Shown here: in pieces, positions 55,229 through 64,000 of the stretch
Layout of the letters: each line of letters opens with the position of its first letter
Numbering within the stretch: the first letter of the stretch is position 1
Made by a program: the position numbers and the translations under genes
Source of the DNA: Psychrobacter sp. FDAARGOS_221
GTDB taxonomy: Bacteria > Pseudomonadota > Gammaproteobacteria > Pseudomonadales > Moraxellaceae
Length of the DNA: 64,000 nt
Reading direction: 5' to 3'
Assembly (NCBI RefSeq): GCF_002313155.2
Contig: NZ_NWFK02000001.1
Coordinates: 1,674,001 to 1,738,000 of the forward strand
The notes under the pieces: model-generated
Database searches by the model: none
What the model saw: the letters and a program-made list of their open reading frames with translations, nothing else
What the model was told of the DNA's origin: nothing

Positions 55229-57640
55229 CTAGCTGTCTCTTAGCTGAGCACCGCGCTCGGATTCTAGTGCCTGAATAACTTGATCCATCACCTTATTCAC
55301 CACGTCATCCGATAGGGTTTGTGCCACATCTTGCCAAATTAAAGCAAACGCAACCGAACGCTTACCGTCTGGTGTATGCTCACCTTGGTAAACATCAAAT
55401 AGCCAGTGCTGCTGCAACAAGGTTCCGCCCGCTTTACGGATGGTATCCGATAACGCTTGGCGCGGAATCTCAGCATCGACTAACAGTGCGATATCGCGGC
55501 GAACTTGTGGGAATTTTGACAAGCTCTGAACCGCTTGAAGCGCACGAGCTTCTTTTAAGATTGGTGCTAAGCTTAATTGTGCTACCCAAGTCGTTGGTAG
55601 GTCAAGCTGTTGTGCCACGCTAGGGTGCAATTGTCCCAACCAACCCACAGCAACATCGTCAATTAACAAGGTCGCACTTTGACCTGGGTGCAAAAATGCT
55701 AAGTCACTGCGCTGATAACGGATACGCGAGTCATCCACTGCCAATGGCAATAACTGCTCAATGTCACGTTTTAGATCAAAAAAGTCCATCGCACGGTTGG
55801 CGTGTGCCTGCTCTGGATAGGCATCACCGGTCGCAACAATGGCTAGGCTTGGTGTTTGCACCAACTCAGAAACCGTTGCACCAACGAAGCTTAAACCTGT
55901 CTCAAAGAAACGGACGCGTGACTGCTGACGATTTAGGTTGTATTGTACACAAGGAATCAAGCTCGATAACAGTGTACGGCGCATCACAGCCAAGTCTGAC
56001 GAAATTGGATTGGCAAGCGCTAACAGGTTACCCAGTTTTCGATCATCAAGCACTTTCTCAATTTTTTCATCACTGAAGCTAAAGCTAATCGCTTCCATAT
56101 AGCCGGCATCAACCATCGACAGTTTTAAACGATGGGTTAAATCAGCGGTGTCATCATAACGCATATCGACGCCAAGCTTAGGCAAGGTGCTTGGAATGTT
56201 GTCGTAGCCATAAATACGCGCGATTTCTTCAATCAAATCTTCTTTGATTTCAATATCATAGCGATGGCTAGGCGGTACGCAACTTAACACCACTTGATCG
56301 TCTTTTTCGGTTTCGGTCACTTCAATTTCAAGCGCTGTTAAAATCTTAACAATGCGGTCTTTGTCGATATCAATACCGATAACTTCTGCTACTTTGTTTA
56401 ACGGTAAGTTCACCGTTTGACGGCTAGGCAGTTTATCCGTACTTTCAACCGTAGTAATCTGTCCTGCCTGACCGTGGGCCACGTCACTGATTAGGTTAAC
56501 CGCACGGTTCAGCGCCGTTAATGGCAACTCAAAGTCGACCCCACGCTCGAAGCGCTGTGACGCATCTGTATGTAAACCAAAGCGACGAGCACGTCCTGCA
56601 ATAGCCAGAGGGCTAAAGAACGCACTTTCTAGTACGATATTAGTGGTTTCATCAGTAACACTGCTGCGCATGCCGCCCATGATACCGGCCAATGCTAGGA
56701 TACCCTCATCATCGGCAATCACCAACTCATCACCTTTTAAGGTAACGGTCTGCTCATTTAATAGCTCAACGCTCTCGCCTTCATTGGCCAGACGCACTTG
56801 AATATCACCAACAATTTTGTCTGCATCAAAGGCATGCAGTGGTTGACCCAGTTCTAGCAGCACATAGTTAGTGACATCTACTAAGAAGTTATGCAAACGC
56901 TGACCACTTTGTAGCAGTGCTTTTTGCATCCAATCTGGCGTCTCTACCTGACGATCGATATTTAATACAGGTTGTGCCAAGTAGCGAGGACACGCATCAG
57001 TTGCGACAACCTTAACCGCTTGGCTCGCATCTACTTCTGCTTGTTGTGACTGAATGTCTGGCGCGGTGCAGCTCATCGCATTAATAACCGCAATTTCACG
57101 CGCAATACCACGTACGCTAAAGCAATCACCACGGTTTGGGGTAATAGAAATGTCTAGGATTTTATTATCTAGGCCCAAATACTCACGAATGTCAGTGCCG
57201 ACAGGCGCATCATCTGGTAGCTCAAGCAAACCATCAACCACATCCGGCAAGTCAATCTCAGAAGCGCCGCACAGCATACCTTGAGACTCTACACCACGTA
57301 GCTTGCTTTTTTTAATCTTAAAGCCTTTGCCATCTTCTGTCGGTAACTTAGCACCGATAGTCGCTACAGGCGCTCGCATACCGACGCGCACATTTGGCGC
57401 ACCACAGACGATTTGTAGAGGTGCTTCGCCATTAATGTTGACTTGTGTCACGCGTAATTTATCGGCATCAGGATGTGGCTCAACCGATATAACCTCGCCC
57501 ACAACCACGCCACTAAAATCGGCAGCAACCGCTTCGATGTCATCAATTTCTAAACCGGCCATGGTCAGCTGATCAGCCAGTTGCTCAGTATTATTGTTAG
57601 GGTTTACCCATTCACGTAACCACTGTTCGCTAATTTTCAT
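55229..57640 (-). CDS. pheT: Phenylalanyl-tRNA synthetase beta subunit
   Basis: An 803-residue subunit of the alpha2-beta2 enzyme that charges tRNA-Phe. Order: N-terminal B1, tRNA-binding OB domain (about 40-150, VVVGEVISVEPHPDADKLRV), B3/B4 editing domain, B5, a catalytic-like core and a C-terminal anticodon-binding FDX-ACB domain (SKFPQVRRDIALLVD). Normal length. pheS is 91 bp upstream on the same strand. Confidence 0.97.
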   Translation of the reverse strand: MKISEQWLREWVNPNNNTEQLADQLTMAGLEIDDIEAVAADFSGVVVGEVISVEPHPDADKLRVTQVNINGEAPLQIVCGAPNVRVGMRAPVATIGAKLPTEDGKGFKIKKSKLRGVESQGMLCGASEIDLPDVVDGLLELPDDAPVGTDIREYLGLDNKILDISITPNRGDCFSVRGIAREIAVINAMSCTAPDIQSQQAEVDASQAVKVVATDACPRYLAQPVLNIDRQVETPDWMQKALLQSGQRLHNFLVDVTNYVLLELGQPLHAFDADKIVGDIQVRLANEGESVELLNEQTVTLKGDELVIADDEGILALAGIMGGMRSSVTDETTNIVLESAFFSPLAIAGRARRFGLHTDASQRFERGVDFELPLTALNRAVNLISDVAHGQAGQITTVESTDKLPSRQTVNLPLNKVAEVIGIDIDKDRIVKILTALEIEVTETEKDDQVVLSCVPPSHRYDIEIKEDLIEEIARIYGYDNIPSTLPKLGVDMRYDDTADLTHRLKLSMVDAGYMEAISFSFSDEKIEKVLDDRKLGNLLALANPISSDLAVMRRTLLSSLIPCVQYNLNRQQSRVRFFETGLSFVGATVSELVQTPSLAIVATGDAYPEQAHANRAMDFFDLKRDIEQLLPLAVDDSRIRYQRSDLAFLHPGQSATLLIDDVAVGWLGQLHPSVAQQLDLPTTWVAQLSLAPILKEARALQAVQSLSKFPQVRRDIALLVDAEIPRQALSDTIRKAGGTLLQQHWLFDVYQGEHTPDGKRSVAFALIWQDVAQTLSDDVVNKVMDQVIQALESERGAQLRDS

Positions 57641-57731
57641 AGAGTTCTCAAAAGAATATCAATTTATTGTATTTTGTCGTGTCGTATAGAATAGGCCAAC
57701 TTTATGAGCCTAATATAAACCTAGTGCTGCA

Positions 57732-58922
<1,191 letters not shown>

Positions 58923-59062
58923 CTATGGAACTAAAATATTGAGATATCGAGGGATAATGGGAATTGTACGATTGAATGGGATGATTTAATCAGATTATAA
59001 ATCACGCCGTTTGTTATCCACTCATATCCGTTTGTGTGTCAGTAATTGTAAGCAAATTAAAC

Positions 59063-59098
59063 AAAAAAAGCCATCGATATGCGATGGCTTCTTTTTTT
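59063..59098 (-). terminator. Intrinsic terminator after rplT
   Basis: AAAAGCCATCGCATA / TATGCGATGGCTT-type stem with T-tracts on both strands, 33 bp beyond the rplT stop. Confidence 0.88.
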
Positions 59099-59130
59099 AC
59101 GATAACTACTTATAGTTTAATTAATGCTAA

Positions 59131-59487
59131 TTAAGCCAAAGCAGCTTTTGCTTTTTCAGTCAAAGCAGTGAATGCAGCAGCATCATGCATAGCGATGTCA
59201 GCTAGTACGCGACGATCGATTTCGATGTTTGCTTTCTTCAGACCGTTGATGAAACGGCTATAGCTTAAACCATTTAAACGTGCACCAGCGTTAATACGAG
59301 CAATCCAAAGACGACGGAAAGTACGTTTTTTGTTGCGACGGTCACGGTACGCATACTGACCAGCTTTAGTTACAGCTTGTACTGCTACACGATATACACG
59401 TGAACGAGCGCCGTAATAACCTTTAGCGCGCTTTAAGATTTTTTTGTGACGACGGTTTGCTTGAACACCACGTTTTACACGGGCCAT
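59131..59487 (-). CDS. rplT: 50S ribosomal protein L20
   Basis: 118 residues, the standard length, starting [21 protein letters not shown] with the usual [12 protein letters not shown] and [19 protein letters not shown]. It binds 23S rRNA and in many bacteria represses its own operon through a leader structure. TAGGAGT precedes the ATG; rpmI is 83 bp upstream. Confidence 0.98.
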   Translation of the reverse strand: MARVKRGVQANRRHKKILKRAKGYYGARSRVYRVAVQAVTKAGQYAYRDRRNKKRTFRRLWIARINAGARLNGLSYSRFINGLKKANIEIDRRVLADIAMHDAAAFTALTEKAKAALA

Positions 59488-59570
59488 AAGATACTCCTAA
59501 TAAATTGATTTGCCTGAACTTATACTGTTAATAAGTAAAATAATATAAGAACAATAGAAATTAAGTGGGT

Positions 59571-59768
59571 TTATAAATAAGGGCACATACGGCGAACCGC
59601 AGCTACATCAGCAACGTGCACCAGTTTCGTACCACGTAATTGGCGAATACGTTTAGGAGACTTTTTGGTCAGAATGTGACGTTTGAACGCTTGTTTGCGC
59701 TTGAAGCCGTTAGCAGTTTTTTTGAAACGCTTAGCAGCACCACGTTTTGTTTTCATTTTAACTTTCAT
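59571..59768 (-). CDS. rpmI: 50S ribosomal protein L35
   Basis: 65 residues of the L35 family ([19 protein letters not shown] ... KRIRQLRGT). AAGAGG precedes the ATG. infC, usually the gene before rpmI, is absent: the 398 bp upstream (59769-60166) contain no reading frame on this strand. Confidence 0.97.
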   Translation of the reverse strand: MKVKMKTKRGAAKRFKKTANGFKRKQAFKRHILTKKSPKRIRQLRGTKLVHVADVAAVRRMCPYL

Positions 59769-60166
59769 AAGAACCTCTTATTCTTTGTTGTTAGCGTCGG
59801 TGAATCTAAAAAGATAACACTTAGCTTAACAGCCAAGGGAAAACCTGTTCGTCAGTGTGTTTATCTTATTTAGTGATTCATAAAATAGAATAAATAAATC
59901 AGATTCCAGCACTGCCTTGAGGTGGGAAGCGCGCATTATATCAGAATAGGCGCTGTTAACCAAACCTATTTAGCAAAAACTTGTGTCAAATTTGACCAAA
60001 ATTACGCTGTTTTGACAAAAAATAGCGAAACTTGATGGTTTATGACCCATGCCTAAAAAAGTTAGCCATAAATTGTTAACAATCTCATCATGATTGCTGA
60101 TGATGATTAGCCGATAAACCTATATACTAGAGACGACCTTATTGTATTAAATATAGAGTATGCTTC
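59769..60166. promoter_or_regulatory. Divergent rpmI / hisIE intergenic region
   Basis: 398 bp with no gene. TATACT at 60123-60128 is a good -10 for hisIE with a weak -35. On the other side AT-rich sequence leads to rpmI; an L20-binding leader could lie there but I cannot identify the conserved structure. Confidence 0.45.
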
Positions 60167-61111
60167 ATGTCTTATTCAGATCAAACCAATCCAGCAAATC
60201 AAGCTAACTTGTCAGATCAGTCTAGTGAGCGTCTTGATACCGCTTCTATGCCCGCCGGCAGTTGGCTAGATGAGGTTCAGTTTAATTCAGATGGTTTAAT
60301 CCCAGCCATTGCTCAGGATAAAGAAACTGGCGAGATATTAATGATGGCGTGGATGAATCGTGAGTCGTTACAATTAACGGCTGACACCAAAACCGCGGTC
60401 TATTTTTCACGCTCACGCAATAAGCTGTGGCATAAAGGCGAAAGCTCAGGTCACACCCAAATTGTGCACAATTTATACTTAGATTGTGATGCTGATGTGA
60501 TCGTGCTAGAGATTACCCAAATAGGTAATATAGCCTGTCACACTGGCCGCAAATCTTGCTTTTATCGTCAACTCGATCTGAGTAATCCAGAGGCACCAAG
60601 CTGGAAAGCGGTATTACCGGTATTAAAAGACCCAGACGCTATTTATGGTAATAGCAGCAATGATATAATAGCGGCAACAGATAACAGTGCTGCCTCTGCT
60701 GCAACTGGCTCTGGCTCTGAACAGCTATCGAACACCGACGGTCGTGCCAGCGCCATCCTAAAGCAACTCGACCAAGTGTTGATTGAGCGCAAGCAAGCGG
60801 ATGCGGATAGCTCTTATGTGGCTAGCCTGTACGCCAAAGGTATTAATAAAATTTTAGAAAAAGTGGGTGAAGAAGCGGTAGAAAGCATTATTGCTGCCAA
60901 AGACTTAGCGCACTATAACGATCAGCCTTCCAAGCAGTCTGCCGACCAGCAAGCCCTAATAGACGATTTAATTTATGAAACAGCAGATGTCTGGTTTCAT
61001 ACCTTGGTCACGTTAGCTTGGTTTAATATCGGCTCTGAGCAAATATTAGCAGAGTTAGCAAGACGCTTTGGGCTATCGGGTATCGAAGAAAAGAACAGAC
61101 GCACCCAATAG
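60167..61111 (+). CDS. hisI: HisIE, phosphoribosyl-AMP cyclohydrolase/phosphoribosyl-ATP pyrophosphatase fusion
   Basis: A 314-residue bifunctional enzyme for steps 2 and 3 of histidine synthesis. The HisI domain (about 35-150) has [23 protein letters not shown] and [11 protein letters not shown] with its Zn/Mg ligands; the HisE domain (about 195-310) has [19 protein letters not shown] and [14 protein letters not shown] Ser/Ala-rich linker of about 40 residues joins them, and a 25-residue polar extension leads the protein. It is followed by tatABC on the same strand. Confidence 0.95.
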   Translation: MSYSDQTNPANQANLSDQSSERLDTASMPAGSWLDEVQFNSDGLIPAIAQDKETGEILMMAWMNRESLQLTADTKTAVYFSRSRNKLWHKGESSGHTQIVHNLYLDCDADVIVLEITQIGNIACHTGRKSCFYRQLDLSNPEAPSWKAVLPVLKDPDAIYGNSSNDIIAATDNSAASAATGSGSEQLSNTDGRASAILKQLDQVLIERKQADADSSYVASLYAKGINKILEKVGEEAVESIIAAKDLAHYNDQPSKQSADQQALIDDLIYETADVWFHTLVTLAWFNIGSEQILAELARRFGLSGIEEKNRRTQ

Positions 61112-61182
61112 TAATGCTCCCTAATTTTTAAAAATATATTTTTCTATCAATGACTTCTGCAACATCATAAAAGGACAAGACT

Positions 61183-61437
61183 ATGAGCTTATCTCCAATG
61201 CAGTTATTAATTATCCTAGGTATTGCCCTGCTTATCTTTGGTACTTCAAAGTTAAAAAACGCCGGAAAAGATCTGGGCGGCGCGGTAAAAGGCTTTAAAG
61301 ATGCGGTAAAAGATGAAGAAGAAGCGCATGCCAAAAAGCAGCACAAAGTGATTGATCATGATGGCAATGCGAATAACAAAGTAAATAGCAGCAACATTGA
61401 TGACGCCAAAGTAAAAGAAGACACGCATCAGTCCTAA
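61183..61437 (+). CDS. tatA: TatA, twin-arginine translocase subunit A
   Basis: 84 residues with one N-terminal membrane helix ([20 protein letters not shown]), the F-G-x-x-x-L/P hinge, an amphipathic helix ([15 protein letters not shown]) and a polar tail. It polymerises into the Tat pore for folded proteins. AAAAGGAC precedes the ATG. Confidence 0.95.
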   Translation: MSLSPMQLLIILGIALLIFGTSKLKNAGKDLGGAVKGFKDAVKDEEEAHAKKQHKVIDHDGNANNKVNSSNIDDAKVKEDTHQS

Positions 61438-61569
61438 TGATTGGCTTTTAAACACCTGCCTTTAATAGGTTTAGATTAATAGCTTTCAGAGTAAACCATC
61501 AAAACAGTCAGCGGCAGTGCCTGATCGGCTTTGCTTGCTATTTATACAGTCATAGGACAAAAAGCGGTT

Positions 61570-62433
61570 ATGTTTGACTTTAGTTTTTATGAGCTCTTGG
61601 TATTTGGTGTCATTGCACTGATTGTGCTGGGCCCAGAAAAGTTGCCGCAAGCAGTGCGCACTATGGGTACCTATTACGCCAAATTCCGCCGTACTGTGGG
61701 TACGATAAAGGCAGAAATGGAAGCAGAGCTTGATTTGGCCGAAACTCGACAGCTGATGCAGCAAGAGTTGGCCAAAATACGTCAGACTGAAGCGCAAATG
61801 AAGCAAGAGATGGATCAGTTGCGTGACAGCATGCAGGAGTTTGAGCAGCAGCAAAACTCACAGTTAAAGCAAACGCTGAATGCAGATGGCAGCACGTCTG
61901 AGAACGGTCTAACTACGGATACGGCTGCTACTGACAGCCACAGCCTCGAGTACAGTAATGTTGATAGCAGCAAGGTTGATGACGTCAATAACGATAAGCC
62001 ACATCATGTTAGTGCGCACCGCAATTATGAAGACAGTTGGGTGCATCCAGTGGCTGGGGCAAACCCTGTCACCGCAACCACTGCGGCTGGACTGACGACA
62101 GCTGCTGCAACAGATTCCGAAGCAGTAACAGAAGACCACGTATCCGCTGCGTCGAATAGCGCGCAATCTACTCGCTATCAACACAACACCGCTGACGACT
62201 GGCAACTGCCGATGACCCGCCCTTGGGAAAATATGTGGTTCTTGTTGGGTGAATATGATCGCGTCAGACGCTTGCCGCCAGCGCCTTTTTTGCCTAATTA
62301 TAAAGCCAATCCGCTGCTGTATATGCTGCCTAAAAACAGCAACGTTCAAAGCGCTACTGAGCAAGCTAACAACAGTACAGATACGGACAGCAGCACGCCC
62401 CTATCGACCGCTAGCTCTGAGGCCAAATCATGA
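61570..62433 (+). CDS. tatB: TatB, twin-arginine translocase subunit B
   Basis: A 287-residue TatB: helix MFDFSFYELLVFGVIALIVLGPEKLP with the typical Glu and GPE motif, an amphipathic and coiled-coil part rich in Gln/Glu (about 45-110), then a long polar region about 150 residues longer than in E. coli TatB (171 residues), including a Thr/Ala-rich stretch and a Pro/aromatic C-terminal block (WENMWFLLGEYDRVRRLPPAPFLP). The ATG at 61570 restores the family start. The stop overlaps tatC in ATGA. Confidence 0.92.
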   Translation: MFDFSFYELLVFGVIALIVLGPEKLPQAVRTMGTYYAKFRRTVGTIKAEMEAELDLAETRQLMQQELAKIRQTEAQMKQEMDQLRDSMQEFEQQQNSQLKQTLNADGSTSENGLTTDTAATDSHSLEYSNVDSSKVDDVNNDKPHHVSAHRNYEDSWVHPVAGANPVTATTAAGLTTAAATDSEAVTEDHVSAASNSAQSTRYQHNTADDWQLPMTRPWENMWFLLGEYDRVRRLPPAPFLPNYKANPLLYMLPKNSNVQSATEQANNSTDTDSSTPLSTASSEAKS

Positions 62434-63284
62434 GTTTGTTTAAGAAAAAGAAAGCTCGTTTTGCCTCAGACAACAGTAATGACCCCGAAAACCCCACTAA
62501 CAATAGCGCAAGTGAGACTATGGCTAATAAGGATGACAACAGTCTGGCTGATATGCCGTTAACCGAGCATTTGGTTGAGCTAAGATCGCATTTAATTAAG
62601 ATTATGGCCGTGGTTGCTGTTATCTTTTTGGGTTTAGTCGGCTTTTCACGTGAGCTTTATGACTTTATCTCTGAGCCTTTGGTTGAGATATTGCCTACCG
62701 CTTCGACCATGATTGCTATTGATCCTGTGGCCAACTTCATGGCGCCGATACGCCTAACCTTGCTGACTTCTGCGTTTATTGCGATGCCTTTTATCTTATA
62801 TCAGATTTGGTCGTTTATCGCGCCAGGGCTATATAAGCATGAAAAGCGCATTGCGGTTCCTATCTTGTTGTCGTCAATCGTTTTATTTTATACCGGTGTG
62901 GCATTTGCCTACTTTATTGTACTGAAGCGGGCACTCAGCTTTTTAATCACCTTCTCGCCCTCTAGCGTCGTGCCTATGACAGACATTGAGAGCTATCTGA
63001 GCTTTGTCACTAAGCTATTAATGCTATTTGGTATTACCTTTGAGATACCTGTGGTCGTGCTTATTTTAGTGATTACTGGTATTGTATCGGTCGCAACGTT
63101 GGCTGAAAAACGCCGCTACGTGATTGTCGCTTGCTTTGCTGCAGCGGGTGTAATGTCACCGCCTGATGTACCGTCTATGTTTTTATTGGCACTGCCCATG
63201 ATATTGCTGTTTGAATTTGGACTATTGATGGCGCGCCTTTTGATAAAAGAGAAAAAGGCAGCACTGGCCGAAAAAGAAAGCTAA
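62430..63284 (+). CDS. tatC: TatC, twin-arginine translocase receptor
   Basis: A 284-residue polytopic protein with six helices. MPLTEHLVELRSHLIK (about residues 41-56) and GLYKHEKR are conserved family motifs, with the Glu of the E-L-R motif used in signal recognition. A 35-residue polar N-terminal extension precedes the core. It starts in a 4-bp overlap with tatB. Confidence 0.95.
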   Translation: MSLFKKKKARFASDNSNDPENPTNNSASETMANKDDNSLADMPLTEHLVELRSHLIKIMAVVAVIFLGLVGFSRELYDFISEPLVEILPTASTMIAIDPVANFMAPIRLTLLTSAFIAMPFILYQIWSFIAPGLYKHEKRIAVPILLSSIVLFYTGVAFAYFIVLKRALSFLITFSPSSVVPMTDIESYLSFVTKLLMLFGITFEIPVVVLILVITGIVSVATLAEKRRYVIVACFAAAGVMSPPDVPSMFLLALPMILLFEFGLLMARLLIKEKKAALAEKES

Positions 63285-63586
63285 ACGCTCGGCAGGTTAC
63301 TGGGTACATTGAGCCTCTGATTGAGCAAACGCTTAGCAACAGTATCGCTAACAAAAACACGCCATAGACCATAAGATAGGGTCGTTTGAAAGCGCCCTTA
63401 TCTGCTAGTAACTGGCCGCTTAAAAGCGTCTAATTAAAGCGCTTAATTAAAAGGTGCTATCAACGCCAACCTAACCGCATTGCTTTAAATCCTCTGCTTT
63501 ATCTGCATCACTCATTGCTATTTACTATCACACCCTCATATTTAACATTGTTCACTTTTCATTTTTATCACAATAGGTAACTGTCC
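63285..63586 (+). other. Gene-free spacer after tatC
   Basis: 302 bp, AT-rich; no gene, no clear terminator. A promoter for the helicase gene downstream is expected but not resolved. Confidence 0.35.
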
Positions 63587-64000
63587 ATGTCCGTCACTGA
63601 TTATTCGTCTGATTCTATGCCTGCTTATATGAGCGATCCGACCGATGAGCAGCTAGCAGCGCTAAATATGGCCATGGATGGCAAAACCTTTAAAGTCGTG
63701 GCCTACGCTGGTGCCGGTAAAACAACCACATTGAAGCTTATCAGCGAGCGCTTGCGTGGTCGTGGCTTGTATTTGGCATTTAACAAAGGCATTGCGACTG
63801 AAGCTAAGCAAAAATTCCCAGGCCATGTCGATTGCCGCACCTTCCACTCGTTAGCTTATCGCCATGTACCGCGTGACATCACCGCCAAGCTGTCATTACC
63901 ACGATTTTCACCCAAACGCTTGGGCGATGATTTGGGACTGCGAACCGTACAAGTGCGCCGTCAAATCGAAGGCAAAACCAATTACGTTAACCTGACACCA
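63587..64000 (+). CDS. UvrD-like ATP-dependent helicase, N-terminal part (cut by window end)
   Basis: 138 codons from ATG 63587 to the right edge. Near the start, TDEQLAALNMAMDGKTFKVVAYAGAGKTTTLKLISERL contains the Q-motif-like TDEQ and Walker A AYAGAGKTTT; RTFHSLAY is motif Ib-like. This matches superfamily-1 UvrD/Rep-type helicases, in the branch of short nucleotide-binding proteins related to FBH1. The catalytic remainder lies outside the window. Confidence 0.85.
   Translation, partial: MSVTDYSSDSMPAYMSDPTDEQLAALNMAMDGKTFKVVAYAGAGKTTTLKLISERLRGRGLYLAFNKGIATEAKQKFPGHVDCRTFHSLAYRHVPRDITAKLSLPRFSPKRLGDDLGLRTVQVRRQIEGKTNYVNLTP

Noticed and set aside
61909..62364. 151-residue open frame on the minus strand
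   Set aside because: Antisense to the low-complexity part of tatB, with no start signal and no recognisable domain.

Overview
The window reads as a chromosomal segment of a gammaproteobacterium of the family Moraxellaceae, most likely Psychrobacter. This rests on the complete Na+-translocating NADH:quinone reductase operon with NhaD and ApbE, a Slam/surface-lipoprotein pair of the type known from Moraxella, Neisseria and Acinetobacter, the hisIE-tatABC group, moderate GC with AT-rich spacers, and the protein sequences themselves. No rRNA operon, CRISPR array, integrase or transposase is visible. Both window ends cut a gene: a BON-domain MscS channel on the left and a UvrD-like helicase on the right.

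Layout. 1-1.9 kb: MscS-type channel (partial) and hisA. 2.3-12.8 kb: a sodium-bioenergetics block, with nqrABCDEF, an SDR enzyme, apbE (flavin transferase that loads NqrB and NqrC), nhaD (Na+/H+ antiporter) and nqrM (NQR maturation factor), all on the plus strand. 13-16.6 kb: a CynX-like MFS transporter preceded by a four-fold 14-bp repeat, avtA and a RimJ-type acetyltransferase. 16.8-21.7 kb: a tesA-like lipoprotein esterase, ybbA-like ATPase and ybbP-like permease, with an HAD phosphatase gene inside the cluster.

The main accessory region is 21.7-24.1 kb. A very AT-rich minus-strand operon of three overlapping genes encodes a possible RNase H/RuvC-fold protein, a complete Hanks-type Ser/Thr kinase and a 59-residue basic protein. 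It is bracketed by two inverted copies of a ~150-bp structured element with conserved ends and unrelated central hairpins. I do not recognise this combination as a named system and treat it as the best candidate for something undescribed.

24.3-29 kb holds a sterol-desaturase-like enzyme, small exported proteins (one gene has left a partial duplicate of its 3' end plus terminator), a NUC1 endonuclease and tRNA-Ser(GGA). 29.3-33.7 kb is a second accessory locus: a Slam outer-membrane translocator and its putative surface lipoprotein lie between two partial copies of a Sel1-repeat gene.

33.9-48.7 kb carries a WYL regulator, an iron-type alcohol dehydrogenase, a LysR regulator and a run of small redox or stress enzymes (DoxX, FMN reductase, isochorismatase-like hydrolase, two pirins, nitroreductase, SDR, MBL-fold hydrolase), then RluA. 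48.9-64 kb is housekeeping: trxA, rho after a 1.1-kb gene-free leader, ihfA, pheST, rplT, rpmI, hisIE and tatABC. Clear intrinsic terminators punctuate most transcription units.
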